Of a stretch of 64,000 nt of DNA, positions 55,203 to 64,000 are shown piece after piece. The notes under the pieces were generated by a model. It ran no database searches. It had not been told where the DNA came from and worked only from the letters and a program-made list of their open reading frames with translations. A program made the translations under genes and the position numbers. This DNA comes from Scleromitrula shiraiana (taxonomy: Eukaryota > Ascomycota > Leotiomycetes > Helotiales > Sclerotiniaceae): assembly GCA_028455995.1 (NCBI GenBank), contig JABELC010000010.1:1576001-1640000 (forward strand), written 5' to 3'. The number at the start of each line of letters is the position of its first letter. Position 1 is the first letter of the stretch.

Positions 55203-56843
55203 CTACGCCGTCCTTCCCAAATTCCTGCTACCCCACCCCACTTCCCAGCACGTAAACAGAGCCCAAATTCTCAAGAACCCATGCACATAACCAAAGATTA
55301 TGGACGGTATAAACAGCCAAAGATCCTGCGGATTTCTCTCAAAAAAATGCATCGACTTAAGAGTTTTGCTCCACAGCTCCCAAAAGCACAACCAGGCCCA
55401 CGTCTCTTTGGTTGCCAATCCTGATTTATATAAGCTGAAAAATAGCAACGGGTCGTATAGAGGCGAAATGTTAACCATGGAGGATAGAAACATAGCGTAT
55501 GACGTCCATGGATGTCGGATCCAGCAATGGCCGTCCACAATCATCGATTTGGGGTTACTGCGCCAAGTGGTACGAGCCCAGCGGACGCCTTGGGCGAAGA
55601 GTTTGGCCCAGCCTCCTTCGATGCCTAAGGGTGTGTAGATGCATCCTTCCGGAGTATTGTGGAAGACTGTTCCCCAGCCATGTTTTACCATGTATCTCGT
55701 TACAAAATTGTCATCGTCGACATTCAAGGGGCCAATTCCTAAGAAGGTTTCGTTCAGGAATTCTTGTCTGAAGTTCAGGTTCTGTACAATGTCGGTTCGC
55801 ACAAGTTGTGTTCGACCTGATATAACGAATACTCCACCATCTATATTATATGAAGCCGTGCATTCGTAGTTGTGACGTTCGAGGTAGAGGCAAGCGAGAA
55901 AGTTGCGTAGGGATTCGTTGATACTATTGCCACGGTCACGGTAGACTTGCTTTACGGTCCCAACGAAACCATTCATTGGATCTTCAAACTCGGCGAGGAC
56001 ACTTCGAAGGAATGTAGGTGGCCAGTATACATGGTCATCTACGGAGGCGATTATATCGGTTCGAACGGTAAGAGCCGCGTGAATATATTGTGCGCGTTTC
56101 GAAGCCTCATTGATGGCTACAACTTCGATTTTCCGGGGTGGGAGGTGATACCGGCGGGAGAAATCCTCTGTTACTCGGCGAGCGAGAAGAAGACTCGGGG
56201 TACCAACTGTGGAAACTATTACCTTGTGGGGATTATTGACCATAATCGATTCAAGACATTGGACAAATTCATGATCAAATGTTCCCACGCTTGGGATGAT
56301 TACCGTGACATCGCGAGAAGTAACTGTTGGATGCAGAGGAGGACGTGCAGATTTATCGAAAAAAGCGTAAGATATGAAATGAACAAACACTTTGATAAAT
56401 TTGAACGTGAATAGACACATGAATAATGCCCACCAAGGATTGGAAGAAAAAAGGTAATATTGTCCTGCCATCTCTGCTCGAAAAGGTGCAAAGGCGCCCA
56501 AGGCAATCAGTGTTGCAGAATAGATTGGATTCCATCTCCAGACATAATAAAGTATTTTTAGACCTTTCAATATGGCATACTTGAAATATAAGAGTATACT
56601 ATAATTCAAGACTAGGACAATGATTAGAGTTGGCAGAGAATGCCCTTCGTAGATATCCTTTAGAGCATCGTACCAAAATGATATAATCTTGTAAGGTGCG
56701 GTGGCCCAGAATGAAAATACCGTCATAGGTATGGGTAGTATATCATGCCTGAAATAATCGTATGTACCTTTTGCCCCAGCTCCGAAAGTATCCTGGAAGG
56801 GCATATTGGAGTACCGCTCATAGTTACGAGGCCAACCTTGCAT
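55203..56843 (-). CDS. family 2 polysaccharide synthase (Cps1/hyaluronan synthase-like)
   Basis: A single intronless minus-strand frame from ATG 56843, 546 aa. It has N-terminal spans (about 70-90 and 105-125), a cytosolic glycosyltransferase-2 domain from about residue 178 (VTVIIPSVGTFD) and C-terminal spans (about 465-480 and 510-535). Catalytic marks are ASVDDHVYWP (Asp269/270), LNVDDDNFVTRY (Asp376-378) and QGVRWARTTW (QxxRW at 418-422), the processive beta-glycosyltransferase set. The closest known relatives are Cps1-type proteins of Cryptococcus and filamentous ascomycetes, which influence capsule or cell-wall glycan and virulence. The sugar donor cannot be read from sequence. The gene looks intact. 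Confidence 0.9.
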   Translation of the reverse strand: MQGWPRNYERYSNMPFQDTFGAGAKGTYDYFRHDILPIPMTVFSFWATAPYKIISFWYDALKDIYEGHSLPTLIIVLVLNYSILLYFKYAILKGLKILYYVWRWNPIYSATLIALGAFAPFRAEMAGQYYLFSSNPWWALFMCLFTFKFIKVFVHFISYAFFDKSARPPLHPTVTSRDVTVIIPSVGTFDHEFVQCLESIMVNNPHKVIVSTVGTPSLLLARRVTEDFSRRYHLPPRKIEVVAINEASKRAQYIHAALTVRTDIIASVDDHVYWPPTFLRSVLAEFEDPMNGFVGTVKQVYRDRGNSINESLRNFLACLYLERHNYECTASYNIDGGVFVISGRTQLVRTDIVQNLNFRQEFLNETFLGIGPLNVDDDNFVTRYMVKHGWGTVFHNTPEGCIYTPLGIEGGWAKLFAQGVRWARTTWRSNPKSMIVDGHCWIRHPWTSYAMFLSSMVNISPLYDPLLFFSLYKSGLATKETWAWLCFWELWSKTLKSMHFFERNPQDLWLFIPSIIFGYVHGFLRIWALFTCWEVGWGSRNLGRTA

Positions 56844-58040
56844 AGCTGCTAGGAAAACTGGTCAAGTAGCACGTTGTATCAATAAGAATGAGGCAGTAAC
56901 CAAAGCTTTATTTGGATAATTGAGTAGAATTGAAACTCCAAGAGTAGAATGCTTTTAGATCTTGAAATGGTTTAACAGGAAGAGGGGAAGAAAGAGGTTA
57001 TCTTATTCTTGACTTGACCACAAGAGAGCTTCGCAGATATAGCTATGCGGCTAATTTGATTGAGATTGTTGAAGAAACTGTCTTTGTTGAATTTAACCAA
57101 GAATTACACTTCCGGCGTTCATCTACTCTTTCAAGAGCTTTGAGCTCTTTAGCTCTTTGTACCTCAACACAAAAACCGGTTAACTCCATTGAGAGCAATA
57201 TATTCAATCAACAATCCGCACGGAAGTGGAGTAAAGTAGATAGAATTTCTTCAGTGGATGGTCCACATGGTGATTATGAGATAATAGAAATAATAACAGA
57301 CGAGAACCATCAATATCAATACCTACCTACCTACATAGTAGGTAGGTCTTGATGCATGTGACGCATGTCACATGACTTATAATGATATACTAGAAAACCA
57401 AATATGCTTTGGCTTTTCGTAGAAGCCACATGAACTAGATTCGAGAGATAAAGGTATGATGGAGATTTGAGATTGTACAAGTAATATCCAAGGCACTAGC
57501 CAAGACTCAAGGGGTGCAGGACATCCATGATACGACTATTCTTATTGCATTCCATATTGTGACTGCCCACTTGCAGTGCATAAGAATAACAAGAGTGAGT
57601 AGATCTGATTATCGTTTCGAAAAGCAAATTGTACTTTTAAGCTTTTGAGCTTTGAGATTCACAACATCCGTCGTTGAGATTGTTCTGCTAGATGTGATGA
57701 GATAAATTGAACCGCTAAGCTCAGACTAAGCAGCGATGGAAAATATGACATGCGCCAAGCCTTCCCAACGTTAGTAACACATGTGCACTGATCCGAGCTA
57801 GAAGCTCACCCCGCCCCCCACAACACAATCTCACAATGCACAGAATAATCCAGAGCTTACTTACCCTTCATACATACAACAACAATCAACCAAAAAACTA
57901 AAAATTAACGACATCACAAATCTAATATCTAATATATCTTCCTGAAATACCATTTCTAATATATATATACATTCCTGGAGATTATTCAAATATCATACAA
58001 TAATTTCAATTCATTCTTTCAATAACTAACTTGAACGATC
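56844..58040. other. intergenic with small inverted repeat
   Basis: Promoter of the glycosyltransferase (-) and upstream region of the F-box locus (+). Positions 57322-57348 are an inverted TACC/GGTA array (CTACCTACCTAC...TAGGTAGGT). An open frame at 57014-57352 starts at TTG and lacks features. Confidence 0.45.
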
Positions 58041-59161
58041 ATGTCTTACAAATGTCGTAATCCATGTTGCAATCCAGAAAATGGGGATATGACAGAGATA
58101 TTCATACCTAACTATCATCTCTCTAAACATTGTCTTACTCCTGGCCCCAAACCTTTTCAACATCCAATGACTATTGGAAACGGAAACACGTCTTCCAAGA
58201 GTCCACTTCAAACCATCCCCACGGAATGCCTCCACGAAATTCTTCAACATCTCGACGTTTCCTCCTTGGCCGCTTTTCGGGGCGCTTCTCAAAGTTATCA
58301 TGCTGCTGTTGAGTCATTGATACCTTGGAAGGATGTGAAACAACATGCACCGCAAGTCTTGAACGCAGTCCTTTGCTCAGGAATGGGCAAAAATGTTCTT
58401 ATTTCGCAGTTATATGCGTGCATGCGCATATCGCGTTCGCAACCATCCTATGTTAAGACCGATCGAGAAGGGCGCCCTCATCAACCTCAGAGGCGCAAAA
58501 GGATCCTCTCTCGCTCGCTCCCCTCTCAGACCTAGAATGTGTCAAAACTCCTCCTGGCCGATATGGACCGGACAGAACTCCTATGCATCGTGACATTTTT
58601 CATTCGAGCATCTACCGTTCGCACATCACCTGGTAAATCAATGAATAATAAAGAAAAGGCTGTTTTCTTTGGCAAAGTCAGCGGCGGCGTTTGGCCCAGA
58701 AAAATTCCACACTATCCTTACAAGGCAAATTGCAAACTGATGGTAGAGTTGCTTGCCCCTTGCACCCACCTCAGGGGCGCTATCTCCTCGGAGACACTAA
58801 AGAGATTGCTCATCGATATATGACTGCTATTTATTTCCCATACATGAATCCCTCCAGCAAGACATTAGAAACTCCTGGTATACATTGTAATGAATGTATT
58901 AACAGGGTCTCATAAGCTATCAACAGATTTCTGGACCAACCACCCCGTATACTGGGCCGTATAATGGCAGGAGAAATAGTAGCAGACGATGCCACGCGAG
59001 ATCAAACAGAGAAAATGTGGAGAAAAATCTCGAAACAACATATTTCGGATCCAAAGAAGTGGGCGGAACATATTGAAACTCACGCTCCGCTGAGAAATGG
59101 GGAGCGGGCCTGGAGAGACAGTGGACGTGGATTTTTTGCAAGACTTGGGGTTGGCATGTAA
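58041..59161 (+). pseudogene. F-box locus, probably decayed
   Basis: ATG 58041 opens 164 codons. An early Cys-rich YKCRNPCCNPENGD is followed by an F-box near residues 54-90 (PLQTIPTECLHEILQHLDV, SSLAAFRGASQSYHAAVESL) and IPWKDVKQHAPQVLNAVL. The frame stops at 58535. Protein-like sequence continues in other frames: TDGRVACPLHPPQGRYLLG and IHCNECINRVS (to a TAA at 58914), then, in that same frame, DDATRDQTEKMWRKISKQH and KKWAEHIETHAPLRNGERAW to 59161. No set of consensus introns that I could find joins these pieces. F-box proteins recruit substrates to SCF ubiquitin ligases. Either the gene is broken or it has an intron structure I cannot resolve; the first exon could still make a short F-box protein. 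Confidence 0.5.
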
Positions 59162-59877
59162 TACATTTAATGTATGTTCACTTTTACAATACGGTCCGAT
59201 ATGGTAGTGTGTAGCGATATCGAACGATTTACAATGGTACGATGGGATACAAATGAAGGAGAAGATACACACTATACGATAACATAATCAGTGACGGGAA
59301 AATAGGATACTTCCATAATACACTGCGTTAGGAATAGACGACAGGATACACTCTCATGTTAATTTTAATTTTTCTGTTCTTTTTCTGTTCTTTTGCTTCT
59401 AATTTTGTTTTATCTGCTTGGATAGATTGGAGTTCGACAAGATCGAGTCAGACTTATTGTTCTAGTCCGAGTCGAGTCGGGATGGGGTGGAGTTGGATTG
59501 ATCTCAATCAAAACCAATTAGATCTGCTTTCAGAGCCTCGTCTCATTGTATTGGTTAGGAAAGGAAAGGGGTGGGCTACTTGGCGCAAATGTATTATGTA
59601 TTTTAGCATGCAAATGTTCTGAATTGTGCTAGCAATATGTAACAATGAATGATCCTCCATATCTCATCTCGCCTCATCCTAAATTAACTCCTATTTCACA
59701 TTGTATACCCCTTTGTCGCTTCGAAATTCCCAGCATATTTTACTCCATTTTCATGTTTTTGCAAGTTCAATCCCCATGTGATATTGTATAGCCCCTTATC
59801 TCTAGACCTCCCAGCATGTTTAACTCCATTTTGATATTCTGCAGATAAATTCCAGGCCATATCTCATTGCCACACTT
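59162..59877. other. intergenic
   Basis: Includes loose internal repeats of the form CATATCTCAT / CCCAGCATATTTTACTCCATTTT recurring at about 59660-59860. No gene supported. Confidence 0.4.
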
Positions 59878-61144
59878 TCATGCACGCATGCTCTTGGCAT
59901 CTATTATATCCGTGTTTTGGGAGTCTTCAGATCTAGATATTCAATTTAGTACACATCAAAATATACACCGAGTTTGTAAAAAATACTTACGATATCTCAA
60001 AGGATGGAACAAATTGCAAGAATGAAGTAAGAAACGCCTCTGACATAGGCATGTTGGTAAACTTGAGTGTGACTACACCATCTCGAAAGAAAAGAATGGC
60101 TTCATGAGACACATTATTAAAATGCATAGTCTCCAGTGTTCGAGGATCAATAACCAAATTCTTGAGAGCCAATGCGGGTGGTCGCTGCTGGGTCAAACAG
60201 AGACCTTCCCTGTTGTTCAGCTCAAATGTTTTCTTTCTCGAATGCAGCCGTAATGTTATTCCATCACTGTTTATCATATCTTTCATTGAAGAGTATTTAA
60301 AACAGGCATAAATAAGCTCAAAGCTCTCTATCTTCAATCCAACTCTATCTAATCGAGGGATATTCGAATGTTGTATTGGGAATCTTTGAGCATATTTTGA
60401 GTTGACACCGTTGGCATTCCGTATTAAAGCTGATGGCTCCGGATTCGAAACATGAAGATCCGAAGATGTGTGTCAATTGTCGACCGATTGCTCGAGTTTA
60501 ATTAAGGGCTTTTTCTTCACTGAACTGGAATGGCCAAGATTCTCATTTGTTTTCGCCCGTTTAGAACTCCGAGATTCCGTATTAGTATTGAAAGTTTGAG
60601 CTCTCCTATCATTAAATAATTTTCCAGTGCTAGAAATACTGTGTTGTTTTATGTCTTTATCCATGAACTGAAGTGCTTTCTGCATAAGATCTCGATCTTC
60701 CTCCTGTCTTCTTTTTCGCGTCTCGTTCTCCAATCTTATCCGTGCTTGTATGACTTCATGTTGGTTACTCCGAATTAGTTTCTTAGCTTCGTCTTTCATT
60801 TCCTGAATTTGATTGATGTTATTAACTAAAAGAATTCTCTTTTCCGACTCTGCTTGGGCGATTCTGGCATTATGTCTCCTTTGTGCTGCAGTAACATCCC
60901 GGTTTAATCGCACGTTGGAAGCTGCTGTTTGACGTCTTAAGTGTTCTTCAATTATTTCACTCTGGTCGTGTTCTTCCTCAATAGCCACCAGCTCTGCAGC
61001 TATCTCAGCTTTGAGTCGTGCATCTTCTGCGACAGTGCTCTGTTGATGTTCCAAGTCCTGTTTGGCACGTTGCTTAATAACCTTTTGTCTTTCTTGAGCG
61101 AGAATTTGCAATGAAGAAAGATTCAAAGGCGTAGGTGGAGACAT
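59878..61144 (-). CDS. coiled-coil protein locus split by one in-frame TGA
   Basis: From ATG 61144 a minus-strand frame runs to TGA at 60473-60475, giving 223 aa: a long Glu/Arg/Gln-rich coiled coil (AKQDLEHQQSTVAEDARLK to about residue 165) and a basic end (RSSKRAKTNENLG, SSVKKKPLIKLEQ). The same frame continues after the TGA for 161 codons with folded-looking sequence (GLKIESFELIYACFKYSS, LHSRKKTFELNNREGLCL, SHEAILFFRDGVVTLKF). It then reaches a perfect donor (GTAAGT, 59990) and a last exon 59932-59878 ending SMRA. A 48-nt intron (60484-60437, weak GTCGAC donor, GGAG acceptor) would remove the TGA and keep frame. Alternatives are stop readthrough, a nonsense mutation or two genes. I recognise no family. 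Confidence 0.6.
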
Positions 61145-62482
61145 GCTGGTGACGTGCAACCAACTGACATAAATGAAGCCAGGGTGATGTAAAAGTAAGG
61201 TCGATATGTAGCGGATGCTGTAATGAGTAATCGTAGATTTTCAAACCAAACTCGGGCCGTCGTATTGACGTAAAAGTTAAGGGTTTGAATTGAGATAGCT
61301 GTGGAATTGGACCGCAAGTTCCAAATTCCCCAAGTTTCCTCACAACCTCATCGAAGCGTAACGATCACTATGTCGTTGCCCTTCCTTTATCGCGTCAGTT
61401 TCACTTTCTATCAAAACCCCAGAAAAATAGTTCAACTGACCTTATAATTCTATCACGTCTCAAATGATCAACTTGACGGCCTTGACTTTCGAAACCCCGG
61501 ATTTTTCTTTGTTTACTTCGATCGATTGAAATAAGTTCAAAGATTGGAAAACAAATGAGAAATAGATTTGAGAGATGAAGGAATAGCTATTAAAGAACTC
61601 AATATTTTAATCTGGAGATTTGAAAGTCCAGAAGATGGAAGACGATCGGGGGGTACTCTCGAATAGCTCAAGCTACTCTCGAATATCTCTCGCAATCAAA
61701 CAATGAATCTCAAAATAAATGAAATCAGAGAGATAGATGCCAAATGCAGATTTATGAGTCTTTCATATGTAGCATATCATTATCTGAACATTAAGTTGTT
61801 AGATCCGGAATGATGAGAAGAAAGGAAGGATGGAAGGAAGGAATAAGTGAAGAGAGGAAGAGGGCAAGATTGCTAGCGCAACTTTCATTTCTCATTTCGT
61901 TGTCATTTCTATAGGGCAGGAGCCTTTTTCAATTCTTTCCTTCACTTCTAACAACAGTGATGATTGTTATGTATGTACATAGTATATGCAATGAATAAAA
62001 TCAATCAATTCGATTACTATTCTGCCCTCTATCATCTACGCATTCACCATCAATCAACTCATACCCATCCACTCACTCACCCATCACCAACCCAAACACT
62101 TTCAAAACCACAAAAGTAAATAAAAATTATAAAATACAACCAAGTAGAATAGAACATAATATAGAAAAAGATACATATACTAAGTACTACAGATGAATAA
62201 ACAAATACACGCTTATACTAATAATAACATAAATATAACCCACGAATCAACCAATCACAATAAAAAACTTTCAAACGCCCCCTTCCTGCCATTTCCTGCC
62301 ATTTCCTACCCATCCATCCTATCCCACCCTAGCTTTTCCTGCCTACCCTTCCCTACCTTCCCGTCCTTATCATATACGCATGCAACACCTATACAACCAT
62401 TTCACCCCATCCAGACCATCAAGATAAAGCCATTAATTAAACACTCCTCCTCCCCTTCCCCTTCCCCACCCCACCTCATCTC
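61145..62482. other. intergenic, upstream of the coiled-coil gene and myosin 3' region
   Basis: Leader of the coiled-coil gene, then AT-rich sequence, then C/T-rich myosin 3' UTR (62280-62480 with repeated CCATTTCCTGCC and CCCTTCCC). No gene supported. Confidence 0.45.
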
Positions 62483-64000
62483 TCACAAAAACCCTTTACT
62501 CAAACTCATCTGCCTACTCAAACTACTCTTCCTCTTCGGGATCTCAATCCCCGCCTCCTCACCCCCAAACTCGCTTGCCGGTCTCCAAGTGCCGCTCGCC
62601 GAAATCCTCCCCCCCACCCCCTTCTGCATTCTCAACGCCTTCCACCCCTCCAACTCTCTCTCCAACCTCAACGCTTTCTCCCTCTCCTCTCTCAATTCCC
62701 TCTCCGCCCTCCTAGCCTGCAGTTGCGCCTCCGAATCACTACCCTGCAATTCATCTATCGTTTTGAGTAATTTTTCCACCTTGTCTCTGGAGCGGGCGAT
62801 GTCTTCTTGCAGTTGGATGTTGGCTTTTTCTTTGCGGTCGATTTGTTGTTGGAGGTCTTTGACTGTGCGGTCGACGTTGCGGACGGAGCGTTGGGATTTG
62901 TTGCGTTCGGATTCTTGTTCTTCGAGTTGGGATTCAAGCTGGAGGATATGTTAGATATGATGAATTAATGATAGGATAGGATAGGGGAGGGGAATGCTCA
63001 CCTCTTGGACGCGTCCATGAAGGAATCTTACGTCTTGACTAGCGCTTGAATAACCTTTGGTCTCTAGATCCAATAGTCTGACTTGCGTTTCCTTGAGAGA
63101 CTTCTCTATCGCGGCTTTTTCTTTACTTAATTGTGCAGTCATCTCCCTTTCAGCGACAATATCCTTTTGCATCTCAGATGCAAGCGCTTCCGAACGTCTC
63201 ATCTTGCCTACTGCGGCAGCTGCAATATCTTCTTGTTGAGCCAAACTGGATTTGAGATCCAATATCTCACGATCCAATCCTGCGGCATTTCGTAAGGCAG
63301 GGCTATCACTTCTAGCAAGATCATCGAGACCAGCCTTAGCCTCTTCCAAGCGAGCTTCTAGACTACGTTTCTCCCTTTGAAGAATATCTTTCTCTGCGGC
63401 GGCATCATCCACAGAGGTTCGTAGTGCACGGACTTGTGACAACAAAGTGACAATCTTGCCTTGTGCATCATTATGCGCATTGACTGCTTCGTCTCGCGAG
63501 GCATTGAGATCGGCCAGAGTTGACTCAAGACGAGCTTTCTCTTTGGACCATGTTGAGCTATTAAGAACTTCATCATCCCATTTCGAGCGAAGCTCATCCA
63601 ATTCCTCACGAAGCCTAGTATTCTCCGTTTGCTTGAACAATTTCTCTTCTCGAGCAATATCCAATTCGTTAGTAAGAGTAGCAAATTCTGCTTGATACTT
63701 CTTCCTGGTTTGTTCCATGCTCGACTCTTTATCTTCGATATCAATGGCACGTTGGTTGCGGTAATCTTCAAGCTCATGTTGTAATCGTTTTCTTGCTTGG
63801 ACAGCAGCATCCAAATCAGAAGAAATATCTTCAAGCTTCTCTTCGTAGCGTTGGTTTTGCTTCTGTAAATCTTCGATGGTCTCGTCCATATGCTTACGTT
63901 CAGACAAAATCTCAGCACACGTATCTTCAGCTTCTTTAGCCTGCGATCGAGCAAATTGTTCCGCTCGTGAGGCTTTGAGCACTGCGATCTCAGCTTGTTC
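62483..64000 (-). CDS. type II myosin heavy chain, C-terminal tail (partial)
   Basis: Two visible minus-strand exons, 64000-63002 and 62938-62483, give about 485 residues; the gene continues past the right edge. The sequence is an almost unbroken heptad coiled coil (ENTRLREELDELRSKWDDE, QVRALRTSVDDAAAEKDIL). The intron joins HGRVQE to LESQLEEQESERNKSQR, followed by SVRNVDRTVKDLQQQI, KVEKLLKTIDELQGSDSE and RRAERELREEREKALRLE, the highly conserved tail end of fungal myosin II heavy chains. A non-helical tailpiece (IPKRKSSLSRQMSLSKGFL), rich in basic and Ser residues, looks phosphorylatable. Myosin II drives the cytokinetic ring and septation. The motor domain lies outside the window, so the assignment rests on the tail. 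Confidence 0.85.

Noticed and set aside
57322..57348. Inverted TACC/GGTA array as a regulatory or transposon terminus
   Set aside because: It is a simple tetranucleotide array meeting its own complement; nothing links it to an element.
57014..57352. Open frame of 112 codons upstream of the glycosyltransferase
   Set aside because: TTG start, ends in the TACC/GGTA inverted array, and no protein features.
62193..62954. Plus-strand open frame of 253 codons, Ser/Leu-rich
   Set aside because: Antisense to the myosin II tail and its C/T-rich 3' UTR; no domain and the opposite strand is clearly coding.
1..64000. tRNA, rRNA and CRISPR arrays
   Set aside because: No T-arm-like GGTTCRANYCC sequence in a cloverleaf context, no rRNA-like block and no regularly spaced direct repeats were seen by eye; a tRNAscan run would be the decisive test.

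Overview
This window is nuclear DNA of a filamentous ascomycete. Genes are interrupted by short introns (about 45-110 nt) with GTAAGT/GTATGT-type donors and CTAAC/CTGAC-like branch sites. The gene repertoire is fungal: HET and NB-ARC/TPR proteins, C2H2+Zn2Cys6 regulators, DHA-type MFS pumps, a Cps1-type glycosyltransferase and a type II myosin. AT-rich spacers and the gene mix suggest a Leotiomycete such as a Sclerotiniaceae member, but that is inference. No tRNA, rRNA or CRISPR was seen.

Layout. 0.4-7 kb holds mostly conserved genes: a STRAP-like WD40 protein, a phosphoribosyltransferase, a decayed gene and ribosomal protein uS7/RPS5. 7-9.2 kb is a decayed lineage-specific gene ending in a tandem duplication. 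9.8-27.5 kb is an accessory block: a dual zinc-finger transcription factor, an NmrA-like reductase, a secreted tyrosinase, a small secreted protein, an MFS transporter, a SAM methyltransferase and a divergent membrane-anchored indoleamine 2,3-dioxygenase. 28-38 kb has a small hypothetical protein, a multipass membrane protein, a GMC alcohol oxidase pseudogene, a P450 relic and a single-pass membrane protein with an Arg-rich tail. 38.6-41.8 kb is an NLR-like NB-ARC/TPR protein. 42.6-49.5 kb is SDA1, a disordered unknown protein and an RBR E3 ligase. 50.5-56.8 kb has a HET-domain gene, a broken fragment of an NRPS-like adenylating enzyme joined to a copied piece of the HET gene, a MITE-like repeat and the glycosyltransferase. 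58-64 kb has an F-box locus, a coiled-coil locus split by one in-frame TGA, and the 3' end of a myosin II heavy chain that runs off the right edge.

Working together. The housekeeping genes (RPS5, SDA1, STRAP, myosin) are unrelated in function to their neighbours. The 9.8-27.5 kb block has the parts list of a small aromatic amino acid or pigment pathway (regulator, oxidases, reductase, methyltransferase, exporter), but no backbone synthase is present and co-regulation is unproven. HET and NLR genes within 15 kb, surrounded by pseudogenes and repeats, resemble a fast-evolving self/non-self recognition region.

At least four loci are convincingly broken (7.7-9.2, 32.2-34.9, 36.5-37.1 and 53.2-53.8 kb) and two more probably are (4.3-5.3 and 58.0-59.2 kb). 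Exon coordinates below were derived by hand from splice consensus and frame continuity, not from transcripts.
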